From Pseudomonas sp. p1(2021b) (lineage in GTDB: Bacteria > Pseudomonadota > Gammaproteobacteria > Pseudomonadales > Pseudomonadaceae), in assembly GCF_020151015.1 (NCBI RefSeq), contig NZ_CP083746.1, forward strand, positions 2,323,001-2,387,000: a stretch of 64,000 nt of DNA, in the 5' to 3' direction. Position 1 is the stretch's first letter; every line of letters starts with the position of its first letter. Positions 53,331 through 61,449 of the stretch are shown piece by piece. The translations under genes and the position numbers were made by a program. Under the pieces are notes generated by a model that saw only the letters and a list, made by a program, of their open reading frames with translations, had not been told where the DNA came from and ran no database searches.

Positions 53331-54036
53331 GCACTGAGAGTACCCGGTCATAACGGTGTACAGGGCGACCCAATGTCGGTTGCGAGCTTTCGGGCGGGCA
53401 CAGTACATGATCTGTACGCAGCCAGATTCGCTCTGCGGGCACTCCTCGTTGCCAGCAGATACGGGCTATTTGACGTGCTACCTGCGCTGGCGCGCAGCAG
53501 TAGATGGTGTCGGGTCTGAAGTTGTCCAGCTGGGTCGAAAGTTGTAACCACCCGCTGTCGCTGCTCCGCGGGGCGAGAGACAGCCTCGAAAACCACGGTA
53601 GGCAGTCTGCGGGGAGTTGGTCCAGGGGCATGCCATCGTGCAGCAGTCGCACCTGCACCCAAGGCAGCCAGCAGCGAATTTCGTCCAACGCGCAAAACAG
53701 CGCCAGTATTCCTTGCGCACGGGTAATGGCCAGCAGCCGTGCACTGTGCAGGGGGATCGGCCAAGCGCTACCCAGTGGCCCAGAATATTCCAGGAATTCG
53801 CCAACCGGCCCGAATGCCTGGATGCGATGCGTGGCCACGATGAATCGCCTGGCTGCGCCGGGCAGGCTGACATAGCTGCAGGGCTGGCTCGCTCCGCGCT
53901 TGCCCAGCAAGCAATACTGGCCTGGCATCGCCTCGATCCACGCTCGTCCGCCAAGCTCCAGGCGCAGGCATTGCTGGGCGCCTGAACCCGGTAATGCCTC
54001 CAGTAGCCGGACAAACCCACTGTCGTGCTGTTTCAT
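53305..54036 (-). CDS. Ferredoxin-reductase-like flavoprotein (degenerate FNR-superfamily member)
   Basis: This 243-residue protein has the outline of FAD/NAD(P)-binding electron-transfer subunits (AsrB/PyrK/HydG-like). An N-terminal beta-barrel with MPGQYCLLGKRGASQPCSYVSLPGAARRFIVATHR is followed by GPLGSAWPIP and a C-terminal NAD-like part (DTIYCCAPAQVARQIARICWQRGVPAERIWLRT). Key glycines of the pyridine-nucleotide site are altered, so function is uncertain. Start 54036; an FNR-like box lies 74 nt upstream. Confidence 0.65.
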   Translation of the reverse strand: MKQHDSGFVRLLEALPGSGAQQCLRLELGGRAWIEAMPGQYCLLGKRGASQPCSYVSLPGAARRFIVATHRIQAFGPVGEFLEYSGPLGSAWPIPLHSARLLAITRAQGILALFCALDEIRCWLPWVQVRLLHDGMPLDQLPADCLPWFSRLSLAPRSSDSGWLQLSTQLDNFRPDTIYCCAPAQVARQIARICWQRGVPAERIWLRTDHVLCPPESSQPTLGRPVHRYDRVLSVLSGHPPAG

Positions 54037-54102
54037 CTATGCCTCGAGCCTGCGGGCTTTTGCCGCGCTATTTCCAGGCTAGGCGCATGCCGCAGCGATG
54101 CT

Positions 54103-54116
54103 TTGACCAAGGTCAA
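54103..54116. promoter_or_regulatory. FNR/ANR-like box (TTGAC-CAAG-GTCAA)
   Basis: A perfect dyad of the TTGAC/GTCAA variant. The centre is about 74 nt upstream of the flavoprotein start (54036, minus strand). Confidence 0.68.
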
Positions 54117-54145
54117 ATCGATGTATCGCTGTCTCGTGCCGCCAG

Positions 54146-54159
54146 TTGATAAAGATCAA
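54146..54159. promoter_or_regulatory. FNR/ANR box (TTGAT-AAAG-ATCAA)
   Basis: Perfect consensus. The centre is about 78 nt upstream of the Hsp20 start at 54231. Confidence 0.82.
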
Positions 54160-54186
54160 GCGCAACGTCGCTCCCCGACAGAAGAT

Positions 54187-54210
54187 CGAGGGGTCTCCAT
54201 GGGAGACCTC
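54187..54210 (+). other. Hairpin in the Hsp20 leader
   Basis: GAGGGGTCTCC and GGGAGACCTC pair almost fully, in the untranslated leader 21 nt before the hsp20 ATG. The ribosome site (GAGGAG at 54219-54224) lies just outside. It may stabilise the message; a heat-sensor role is not supported because the ribosome site is unpaired. Confidence 0.5.
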
Positions 54211-54230
54211 ATTTATTCGAGGAGATCGCC

Positions 54231-54791
54231 ATGTCCGAAGTCGCGAAGAAAGTACCCGTTACGTCCGTCGCTGCCCAGCCGGCCAAATCTACGCCGTCCA
54301 GCGCCGAGTCATCTGACCTGTGGCGTCCATTCCAGCAGCTGCGACGCCAGGTGGACAGCCTGTTCGAGGATTTCGTACGGCGGCCGCTGCACATGCCATT
54401 CACCCACACACCCTTCGACATCGAGCCCTTCTGGCGCCGTGACCTGTTCACTCATGGCATGCCGGCAATGGATATCAGCGAACTGGCTGAAGAATACCGT
54501 ATCAGTGCCGAGCTGCCCGGGGTGGACGAGAAGGATATCGAGGTCAAGCTCGTCAATGGCAACCTGATGATTCGCGGCCAGAAACAGGAGGAAATCGACG
54601 AGAAGCGCAAGGAGTATCACCTGTCCGAGCGTCACTATGGCAGCTTCGAGCGTGTGCTCCAGTTGCCCCGTGAGGTGGACGCTGAAAAGATCAATGCCCA
54701 GTTCGCCAAAGGTGTGCTGCTGGTACGCCTGCCCAAGCGGGCCGAAGCAATCCATCCGGAGAAAGTGATCCCGATCAAGAGCAGCAAATAA
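54231..54791 (+). CDS. Small heat-shock protein Hsp20 (alpha-crystallin family)
   Basis: This 186-residue protein has a low-complexity N-terminal arm (1-75), then an alpha-crystallin domain at about 78-170 (MDISELAEEYRISAELPGVDEKDIEVKL, SERHYGSFERVLQLPREVD, FAKGVLLVRLPK). An I-X-I-like motif VIPIK lies at the C-terminus. It is an ATP-independent holdase. GAGGAG precedes the ATG. It is the first gene of a probable hsp20-CBS unit under a perfect FNR box, like acr/hspX in the mycobacterial dormancy regulon. Confidence 0.93.
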   Translation: MSEVAKKVPVTSVAAQPAKSTPSSAESSDLWRPFQQLRRQVDSLFEDFVRRPLHMPFTHTPFDIEPFWRRDLFTHGMPAMDISELAEEYRISAELPGVDEKDIEVKLVNGNLMIRGQKQEEIDEKRKEYHLSERHYGSFERVLQLPREVDAEKINAQFAKGVLLVRLPKRAEAIHPEKVIPIKSSK

Positions 54792-54854
54792 TCGACGGCC
54801 GAGGCCGCTTTCTAGAGCAGGGACGCTCCACCTCGCTATTGGAAGGTAAAAATC

Positions 54855-55319
54855 ATGTCCATTGGCAAATACTGCAACCGGGATGTGGTCACTGCCCCAC
54901 CCGGTATCTCTGTCCATGCCGCAGCTCGCATGATGAGCCAATACCATGTCGGCGACTTGGTGCTGGCCGAGCACGTCGACCGCGAGCGTTGCCGGCCCGT
55001 TGGCTTGATCACCGACCGTGACCTGGCCTTGAGGATCGTCGCTCGTAACCCGCCGGACCAGGATGACTTACTGGCGGTCGACCTGGTGCCGCGGCCACTG
55101 GTTATCGCCAATCAGAATGACGACGTGTTCGATGTCATCCTGAACATGCGGAGGGCCAACATCCGGCGGATTCCGGTCGTGGACGACTTTGGTCTTTTGG
55201 TCGGCATTGCCACGGCAGACGATCTGGTGGGGTTTCTGGCTGACAGGTTGCACGAGCTGAGCTTGTTGATTCGTCAGCAAAGCCTGCGGGAGGAGGATAT
55301 CCGCGCCGAGGATGTCTGA
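54855..55319 (+). CDS. CBS-domain pair protein
   Basis: This 154-residue protein is composed of two CBS domains (about 8-65 and 75-138; VVTAPPGISVHAAARMMSQYHVGDLVLAE, RRIPVVDDFGLLVGIATADDLVGFLA). It should bind an adenosine nucleotide or similar. It lies 63 bp after hsp20 on the same strand. Stand-alone CBS pairs of this kind (Hrp1 type) are hallmark hypoxia proteins in mycobacteria. Confidence 0.9.
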   Translation: MSIGKYCNRDVVTAPPGISVHAAARMMSQYHVGDLVLAEHVDRERCRPVGLITDRDLALRIVARNPPDQDDLLAVDLVPRPLVIANQNDDVFDVILNMRRANIRRIPVVDDFGLLVGIATADDLVGFLADRLHELSLLIRQQSLREEDIRAEDV

Positions 55320-55351
55320 ACGCGCCTAGCCGCCCAACGCTTGATTCATCG

Positions 55352-55777
55352 CTACTTGGCTTTCCAGTACTTCTGCATTTCCAGGAACAGGAACGACGCG
55401 GTCCAGGTAATCAGCACCAGGCCTGTCAGTGCTTGCATCCCTGTGAGGTATTTGAGATGGCCGACGGGCGTGATGTCACCAAAACCGATCGTGGTGTAGG
55501 TGGTGAAGGAGAAGTACACACAGTCCATGAATGTGTCGTTGAAATTGCCACTGAACGAGCCCCAGCCTTCGGCGTTGGCCATCAAATAGTAAGCCAGGGC
55601 AAAACACCACACCTCCAGCGCATGGGCCAGCAGAGCCCCGAACACCCCCACCACGATTCGGAAGCGGCTCCATAGCCTCAGCCGTGGCAGCCAGTCGTTC
55701 AGGCGCAGGAGGCATTCGTAGTGAATGATCACCACAAGGATCACGACCAGCGCATTGATCAGCGTGACGGTAAACAT
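55352..55777 (-). CDS. Two-helix potassium channel (Ion_trans_2)
   Basis: This 141-residue membrane protein has three to four hydrophobic segments and a pore loop with the K+-selectivity filter TTIGFGD at residues 95-101. No regulatory RCK or cyclic-nucleotide domain is present. It should conduct K+ in the inner membrane as a tetramer. It is convergent with the CBS gene, 32 bp apart. No FNR box is seen at its start. Confidence 0.88.
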   Translation of the reverse strand: MFTVTLINALVVILVVIIHYECLLRLNDWLPRLRLWSRFRIVVGVFGALLAHALEVWCFALAYYLMANAEGWGSFSGNFNDTFMDCVYFSFTTYTTIGFGDITPVGHLKYLTGMQALTGLVLITWTASFLFLEMQKYWKAK

Positions 55778-55874
55778 AGCAGGCCCCCCGGCAAGGAGCT
55801 GGCGATCATTTCGCCATGCCAGTCAATGGGTACGCCTCCGGCTCCTTGCACTGCGGCAGCAGCGCAGGGAAGTC

Positions 55875-56475
55875 CTAGGGCGTGAGGGTTTCCCGAGTCA
55901 GTAACAGGTGCGCGCCGGCGTCCAGGTCCGCTCTGCGTTGTGCGTGCAAGGCCTGGGCTCGGTCATAGGCTTGTGCGAGCAGTTCGGACCTCGGGGCGGT
56001 TGGTCGCAGCTAGCAGCACGACGCCTTCGCGCGGGTCGAAGCCATCCAGTTCGGCCAGCAATTGATTGAGCGTCTGCTCCTTCTCGTCATTGCCGCCCAG
56101 GCTGCCGATACCGCGCATCTTACCCAGGGCGTCCAGCTCATCGATGAAGATGATGCAGGGGGCGGCCTGCCGGGCCTGGTCGAACAGATCACGCACCCGA
56201 GCGGCCCCCACGCCCACGAACATTTCCATGAACTCCGATCCAGAGATCGAAAAGAAGAGGGGGCGCCAGCTTCCCCGGCAATGGCCTTGGCAAGCAGGGT
56301 CTTGCCGGTACCAGGGGGGCCGACCAGCAGGATGCCTTTGGGAACATGGGCGCCCAGGCGTGCATACCTTGCCTGATCCTTCAGGAAGGAGACGATTTCG
56401 ATCAGTTCCTCCATTGATGCGTGGCTGGAACGCCAGCGCGTCGAGTACATGCTTGCGCAGATCGAGGTCGCTCAT
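55875..56475 (-). pseudogene. Decayed BON-FtsH chimeric remnant
   Basis: The start at 56475 (GGGAG site) reads [19 protein letters not shown], the beginning of a BON-domain protein. The sequence then becomes an FtsH-type AAA+ ATPase in shifting frames: [12 protein letters not shown] and Walker [19 protein letters not shown] in one frame, then [21 protein letters not shown] and Walker [13 protein letters not shown] in another. After TNRPEV the text jumps to [16 protein letters not shown] ... LLLTRETLTP, the FtsH C-terminus ending at 55875. The zinc-protease domain is deleted. At least two frameshifts and two deletion junctions show loss of function. Confidence 0.82.
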
Positions 56476-56554
56476 GATGGTCTCCCGTTTCAAGGTTCCA
56501 GCGTGGGCAGCATGGCCCTCTGCAGCCTTTTTACCCGGGAGCGGCAGGCTGAGA

Positions 56555-56568
56555 TTGACAAAGGTCAA
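56555..56568. promoter_or_regulatory. FNR/ANR-like box (TTGAC-AAAG-GTCAA)
   Basis: A perfect dyad of the TTGAC/GTCAA variant. The centre is about 87 nt upstream of the BON-FtsH remnant start at 56475, suggesting the lost gene was part of the regulon. Confidence 0.65.
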
Positions 56569-56598
56569 GATCGGTTCGTTGCTTCACTTCTCGTGAGG

Positions 56599-56612
56599 TT
56601 GACAAATATCAG
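56599..56612. promoter_or_regulatory. FNR/ANR-like box (TTGAC-AAAT-ATCAG)
   Basis: One or two bases from consensus. The centre is about 66 nt upstream of the lipoprotein start at 56672; it would drive the lipoprotein-ATPase operon. Confidence 0.62.
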
Positions 56613-56671
56613 GGCGCGTCTGGTTGCAGTGCGGATACTCGGAGTGTCTAGGTACGTGCGAGGGTATCGAC

Positions 56672-56923
56672 ATGCAACGTTATTTGCTGATTGGCTGGGT
56701 AAGCTTGCTGGCATCCGTTTCTGCCTGTAGCCCTTGGCATGCCGAGGAAATCGACGCGCGCCTGGAGTCGGCGGAGAACAATGCAGCCACTGCTCGGCTG
56801 CGCGCCGACGAGGTGTGCTATCGGCTCGATTTGGTCGAGCAGGCTGCCAACGAGGCGCTGCGCATCGCTACCCAGAACCAGGAACAGATTCAACAATTGT
56901 TGCGGCAAGCCAAGCGCAAGTAA
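56672..56923 (+). CDS. Small Lpp/OprI-like outer-membrane lipoprotein
   Basis: This 83-residue protein has a lipoprotein signal (LIGWVSLLASVSAC, lipobox LASVSAC-like, lipid Cys about residue 19). A helical mature part EEIDARLESAENNAATARLRADEV with heptad repeats forms a trimeric coil as in OprI/Lpp. It lacks an obvious C-terminal Lys-only anchor but ends QAKRK. It is separated by only five bases from the P-type ATPase gene. Confidence 0.75.
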   Translation: MQRYLLIGWVSLLASVSACSPWHAEEIDARLESAENNAATARLRADEVCYRLDLVEQAANEALRIATQNQEQIQQLLRQAKRK

Positions 56924-56928
56924 CCGCC

Positions 56929-59211
56929 ATGTCACGTTGGTGGCGGGACCTGAGCCTACTGCTGGTGAGCGCTTTGGCCTTGTTGGCCGGCGGGCTCGTC
57001 CAGGCTGCGCAGCAACCGGCGTGGGCGGCGCTTATCTGGGCGGTGGGCAGCCTGGTGATGGCCCTGGTGCTGGTGGTTGAAATCGGCAGGCGCCTGGCCA
57101 GGAGGGAAGTGGGGGTCGACGTCATCGCACTGGTATCGATCCTGGCGGCATTGGGGCTGGAACAGATGTTGGTCGGGGCGGTAGTGGCGCTGATGCTGGC
57201 GACCGGGCGTGCGTTGGAGTCGCTTAGCCGCCAGCATGCCGAGCGCGAGCTACGTGCGCTGATCGAGCGAGCCCCCCGGCATGCTTGGATACAGGAGGGC
57301 AGTGGGCTACGCGAAGTGCCGGTTGACGACGTTCAGCCTGGTCAGACCGTACTGGTACGCCTGGGCGAGGTTGTGCCGGTCGACGGGTGCCTGCAAAGCG
57401 CGCAGGCTACTCTGGACGAGGCAGCGCTCACCGGCGAGCCATTGCCGGTTACACGTTATGCGGGCGAATGCCTGGCCAGTGGCGTAACCAACGCTGGCTC
57501 GCCGGTGCTGCTACTCGCCACGCGTTGCGCGGCGCAGAGCACCTATGCCGGCATCGTACGTCTGGCCGAGGCCGCACGCCGATCACGGGCTCCGTTCGTG
57601 CGGTTGGCCGATCGTTTCGCCCTGGGGTTCATCCCACTGACGTTGCTGATCGCAGCGGCCGCCTGGTGGTTCAGTGGCGATATGCAACGCGTGCTCGCCG
57701 TGCTGGTGGTCGCTACACCTTGTCCGCTCATATTGGCGGTGCCCATCGCCATCATTTCCGGCATCTCGAGGGCAGCGCGCCGCAACATTCTCGTACGCGA
57801 TGGTCAGGTCCTGGAAGCGCTTGCCAAGATCAGGCAAGTGTTTCTGGACAAGACCGGCACCTTGACCGGTGGCCATGCCCACGTTCAGTCGGTCGAAGTA
57901 CAAGGTGAGGTTTTACCGCTGCATCTCCTGGAGTTGGCCGCTTCGCTGGCGCAGGCCTCTTCGCATCCCGTTGCCCAGGCCATCGTGCGGGCTGCTCGGC
58001 TGCGTGGGTTGTTGCCAACGGCACCTCGAAATGTCCAGGAGATCCCCGGGCAGGGGCTTGCCGGTACTGTGCAAGGCCATGCCGTGCGCATGGGGGCGGT
58101 GGGGTATGTACAAGGTGATGCAGGCACAGGCGCTTGGACACAGGCTCGCTTGCAGGAGCTTGACTACCTGGCCGGCAGTGGCTGTTTTGTCGCCATTGAT
58201 GGCCAGATGAAGGGGGTGATCAGGCTGGCCGATAACCTGCGCCTGGAAGCTCCCCATACCCTTCGCTTGCTCCGTGCCCGTGGTATCGAGAAGATCGTCA
58301 TGCTCACCGGCGACCGCCTGGAAACGGCAGAAATGATCGCATTGACGGCGGGTATCGACGAGTTGCATTCCGGCCTGACGCCCCAGGACAAGGTTCACTG
58401 GGTGCAGGAAGGGTGCCGCCACGCGCCGACATTGATGATGGGCGATGGCATCAACGATGCCCCCGCCTTGGCGGCCGCCGATGTCGGCGTCGCCATGGGA
58501 GCGTCTGGTGTCACGGCTTCGGCTCAGGCGGCCGGGGTGGTCTTGCTGGTGGACAGGCTCGACCGCCTGGTCGAGGTACTGGATATTGCTCGGCACGCCG
58601 TGCTTGTCGCTCGCCAAGGGGTGTGGGCGGGGATGGGCCTGTCGCTATTGGCCATGCTTGTCGCTGCGGCTGGGTACTTGCCAGCGCTGCTTGGTGCCTT
58701 GCTGCAGGAAGGCATCGATCTGCTGATTATCGGCAATGCCTTGCGCGCGCTTGGCCCACTGCCCGGTATAGGGCGAAACGGGATGCCCTGCGTCGATATA
58801 GACAGGCTTGAGGATGAGCATCGACAGTTGGACAGGGTGCTGGCAGACCTGGGGCAGATGGCTCGCGATTTTTCCCGTCGTCCGGCCGATAAGGCACGGG
58901 CCGACTTGCGTACCTTGGTTGCTGGGTTGCACGACCTGCTGGAGCGCCATGAGCGGGATGATGAGCGCCGGCTTTATCCGTTGCTGAGCCATTACCTGCC
59001 AGGTGAGGACCCGCTGTCGGCGATGAGCCATACCCATCGCGAAATCTTTCGGTTGATCCATCTGCTGTCCCGCATGAGCGACGATTTTAATCGTGGGCAT
59101 GCGCTCCCTGGCGCCGACGAGGTACAGCATCAGCTCATTCGCCTCGACACCCTGGCGAAACTGCATTTCGCTCAGGAAGAGGCCTTGTTTCGCTCTCTGG
59201 ATCGACGCTGA
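56929..59211 (+). CDS. P1B-type metal ATPase fused to a C-terminal hemerythrin domain
   Basis: This 760-residue protein has no N-terminal metal-binding domain and begins directly with membrane helices. The actuator motif is LTGEPLPVT (168-176), the metal site TPCP (263-266), the phosphorylated D307 in DKTGTLTGG, and GDGINDAPALA begins near 505. Residues from about 624 form a hemerythrin-like bundle with DEHRQL, HERDDERRLYPLL, SHTHREIF and HFAQEEALF as di-iron ligands. TPCP and the hemerythrin tail recall P1B-5 ATPases (Fe/Ni/Co export). ATG 56929 is the start; the frame from 56734 overlaps the lipoprotein gene. Confidence 0.9.
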   Translation: MSRWWRDLSLLLVSALALLAGGLVQAAQQPAWAALIWAVGSLVMALVLVVEIGRRLARREVGVDVIALVSILAALGLEQMLVGAVVALMLATGRALESLSRQHAERELRALIERAPRHAWIQEGSGLREVPVDDVQPGQTVLVRLGEVVPVDGCLQSAQATLDEAALTGEPLPVTRYAGECLASGVTNAGSPVLLLATRCAAQSTYAGIVRLAEAARRSRAPFVRLADRFALGFIPLTLLIAAAAWWFSGDMQRVLAVLVVATPCPLILAVPIAIISGISRAARRNILVRDGQVLEALAKIRQVFLDKTGTLTGGHAHVQSVEVQGEVLPLHLLELAASLAQASSHPVAQAIVRAARLRGLLPTAPRNVQEIPGQGLAGTVQGHAVRMGAVGYVQGDAGTGAWTQARLQELDYLAGSGCFVAIDGQMKGVIRLADNLRLEAPHTLRLLRARGIEKIVMLTGDRLETAEMIALTAGIDELHSGLTPQDKVHWVQEGCRHAPTLMMGDGINDAPALAAADVGVAMGASGVTASAQAAGVVLLVDRLDRLVEVLDIARHAVLVARQGVWAGMGLSLLAMLVAAAGYLPALLGALLQEGIDLLIIGNALRALGPLPGIGRNGMPCVDIDRLEDEHRQLDRVLADLGQMARDFSRRPADKARADLRTLVAGLHDLLERHERDDERRLYPLLSHYLPGEDPLSAMSHTHREIFRLIHLLSRMSDDFNRGHALPGADEVQHQLIRLDTLAKLHFAQEEALFRSLDRR

Positions 59212-59350
59212 GTGAAGGGCATGAGCGGGTGAGTAAAATCAAACCTTTGTCCGACGGCAGCGGGATATGACCAATGTCCCTCCTTTTTCCGGAGACAGGT
59301 GACCGTCAAGCCGAGCATGTACGGAACCACCGGTGGAATCGATTGTTCGT

Positions 59351-60247
59351 TCAACTGCGGATCGCCAGAATACTGGACTGGACCTTGTACAGGGTCTGCT
59401 CGGCCGTGCTGCCGACGATCTTGCTGAGCCCTTCATGGTAGCGCGTACCCATTACCACGACATCGAAGCCCTGTTGGTTGACGTACTCACTGACCACACT
59501 GGGCCCAGGCCCGCGTACCAGATGCACGTGATCGTGTTTGACGCCGTAACGAGCCCCCAGGCTTGCCATACGTTCGCGTGCCCGGCCGGTCATTTCTGCG
59601 AGCAGTTCATCGGTCCAGGCCACAGGAGCCGCTGCATAGGCAACGAAGCGGGGGCTTGGCTCGTAAGCCTGAAGCATATGCAGTTGTGCCTTACAGCGCT
59701 GCGCGAATGCGTGTGCCGTTGCCAGGATGCGGTCATTGAGCTTCTCGATGAACGGGTCGTTCTGGGTCACGTCCACCGCGGCGAGCACCCGGCCCGGCAG
59801 AGGGTGCTCGGCATGGGCTACCAAGTGTAGCGGTATCGGGCATCGGCGCAGCAGCTGCCAGTCCAATGGCGTGAGCAAGGCTCGGCTCAACGCGGTTTCA
59901 TGCTTGATATCCTTGATCACCATTTCCACGTGGTGCAGTTGGCCCAGGCGGACCAAGTCTTTCAGCGGATCGTCTTCGTCCACCGTTTCGGCATAGGCCG
60001 TGATGCCAAGCGCGTCCAGCGCGGTGACCTGTTCGGCCAGCCATGCCTTGCGATGTTCGGCGTCTTGCTTGCGAGCACTGCTTCGCAATACATGGTCCAG
60101 TGTCGTCAAGCGGGTTGGCAAGGGGCTCGACATCACAAGGTGCAAGGTGGCACCGGTAGTAGTGGCCAGTGCTTGTGCCCGTGCCATGGCCGGTGAAGGA
60201 TGCAGGTCCGGATGGCAGATCAGCAACAGTCGCGAAAACATATTCAT
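59351..60247 (-). CDS. Tandem universal stress protein (UspE type)
   Basis: This 298-residue two-domain Usp starts MNMFSRLLLICHPDLHPSPAMARAQALA at 60247 after GGAGG. The second domain is GRVLAAVDVTQND ... VVVMGTRYHEGLSKIVGSTAEQTLYKVQSSILAI, with an intact ATP-type loop G-X2-X-X-G...GS. A very long in-frame extension to 60556 crosses the divergent gene and is rejected. It shares one FNR box with the usp at 60410. Confidence 0.9.
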   Translation of the reverse strand: MNMFSRLLLICHPDLHPSPAMARAQALATTTGATLHLVMSSPLPTRLTTLDHVLRSSARKQDAEHRKAWLAEQVTALDALGITAYAETVDEDDPLKDLVRLGQLHHVEMVIKDIKHETALSRALLTPLDWQLLRRCPIPLHLVAHAEHPLPGRVLAAVDVTQNDPFIEKLNDRILATAHAFAQRCKAQLHMLQAYEPSPRFVAYAAAPVAWTDELLAEMTGRARERMASLGARYGVKHDHVHLVRGPGPSVVSEYVNQQGFDVVVMGTRYHEGLSKIVGSTAEQTLYKVQSSILAIRS

Positions 60248-60326
60248 GATGACCTCCACGACGATGACAGCCTGGATGCAGGCGCAGTGGTTCAGGCCTA
60301 GGTTGACGCCATAGGCCTTGGAGGCC

Positions 60327-60340
60327 TTGATATTTATCAA
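60327..60340. promoter_or_regulatory. FNR/ANR box (TTGAT-ATTT-ATCAA)
   Basis: Perfect consensus in the gap between two divergent usp genes, about 76 nt from the plus-strand start (60410) and 86 nt from the minus-strand start (60247). One site may serve both. Confidence 0.82.
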
Positions 60341-60409
60341 GATTGCTCTAGCGCCCGCCTCGATAATGACAGCATCGCGCAATCGCATAGTCGCGACGGG
60401 AGGTGGTTG

Positions 60410-61300
60410 ATGGGCCCGTACAACAGGATTCTCCTGATCATGACCAAGGCCGAACCCGATGCATCTCTGCGCCGAGCCGTGGCATTGGCCGAAGCCTCCG
60501 GAGCGTCGTTGCATGTCCTGGGTGTCCATGCGCCCGCCGAGCTGCGTCTGTATCACCCATTGCCGGACGCATCACCACCGTCGGCATCGTTCGTGCATTT
60601 CAGTACCAGGCTCAAGGCGTTGCTCGACGAGCAGCCGGTGGCGTGGCTACGTCCGACCTTCGAGGCAGTTGAAACCACGCTAGCGCATGACATCGTGTCG
60701 GCATGTGTCGCACGTGTTGCACCTGACCTGATAATCAAGGATTGTCCCGCCCGCTCGGTATTTGGCCAGCTTGCCCAGACCTCGCTCGACCATGTGCTAT
60801 TGCATACCAGCGAGGCACCGACGCTGTTCGTACCTGCGAATGCCCCGGTCATGCCCGCGAATATCCTGGTGGCGGTGGATGTGGCCACCGCTGGGCCGCG
60901 CCAGCACGCTTTCAATGACGCGCTGATCGTGGCTGGCCAGCACTTGGCGGCCCAATGCAAGGCACGGGTCCACTTGTTGTCGGTCTACAGCTTGCCCATG
61001 GCAATGTTGGCCAATCCTGATCTCGCCGAGCCTTGGGTGCAGGAAGTGCGCGAGTCGCTTCAGGGGCCGTTCGACGAGCTGGCCGATGCCCGTGGTGTTG
61101 CCCACGCGCACCGTTACTTCGTCGAAGGCGCTGCGTTACGCATCATCAAGTCCTACATCACCACGCTGACGATCGACGTGGTGGTCGTAGGAGTGGTGCA
61201 GCCCAAACGCTGGGCCAGGCTCATCGGTGATACCACCGAGCGGCTTATCGGTCATGCGCCCTGCAGCGTCCTGGCGGTCAAGCCAGAGCCTGGCCGTTAA
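60410..61300 (+). CDS. Tandem universal stress protein
   Basis: This 296-residue two-domain Usp is close to that at 46641: MGPYNRILLIMTKAEPDASLRRAVALAEASGASLHVLG; second domain ANILVAVDVATAG, QCKARVHLLSVYSLPM and VVGVVQPKRWARLIGDTTERLIGHAPCSVLAV. GGGAGGTGG precedes ATG 60410. It closes the island. Confidence 0.9.
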   Translation: MGPYNRILLIMTKAEPDASLRRAVALAEASGASLHVLGVHAPAELRLYHPLPDASPPSASFVHFSTRLKALLDEQPVAWLRPTFEAVETTLAHDIVSACVARVAPDLIIKDCPARSVFGQLAQTSLDHVLLHTSEAPTLFVPANAPVMPANILVAVDVATAGPRQHAFNDALIVAGQHLAAQCKARVHLLSVYSLPMAMLANPDLAEPWVQEVRESLQGPFDELADARGVAHAHRYFVEGAALRIIKSYITTLTIDVVVVGVVQPKRWARLIGDTTERLIGHAPCSVLAVKPEPGR

Positions 61301-61449
61301 GTCAGGCTTTATCGCCGGCCCGGCGATGTCGCAGGGCCTGAACCACATGGCATTTGACTTCGATCCGGGTAACCAGGCTGGCCGCCCGAGCGTAACGGTT
61401 CGTGGGCAGGGCAGTGGCACATCAAGCGGGATGAACGTCGAGGCCGTCA

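Noticed and set aside
53103..53408. Minus-strand 101-residue frame within the second fnr gene
   Set aside because: A shadow of the real gene with no ribosome site.
54187..54230. ROSE-type RNA thermometer for hsp20
   Set aside because: The hairpin does not include the Shine-Dalgarno sequence and no U(U/C)GCU motif is present.
55963..56568. A 201-residue open frame with an FtsH-like middle as a functional gene
   Set aside because: The Walker A part is in another frame, the protease domain is missing and the start belongs to a BON protein; it is a remnant.
56734..59211. Longer 825-residue start for the P-type ATPase
   Set aside because: The extra N-terminus overlaps the lipoprotein gene in another frame and shows no family similarity; ATG 56929 begins directly with membrane helices.
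59212..59350. A small gene between the ATPase and the usp gene
   Set aside because: The short frames there have neither ribosome sites nor recognisable sequence; the 139-bp gap appears non-coding.
59351..60556. 401-residue version of the Usp protein
   Set aside because: The first 103 residues run antisense across the divergent promoter and neighbouring gene; GGAGG plus ATG at 60247 gives the normal length.
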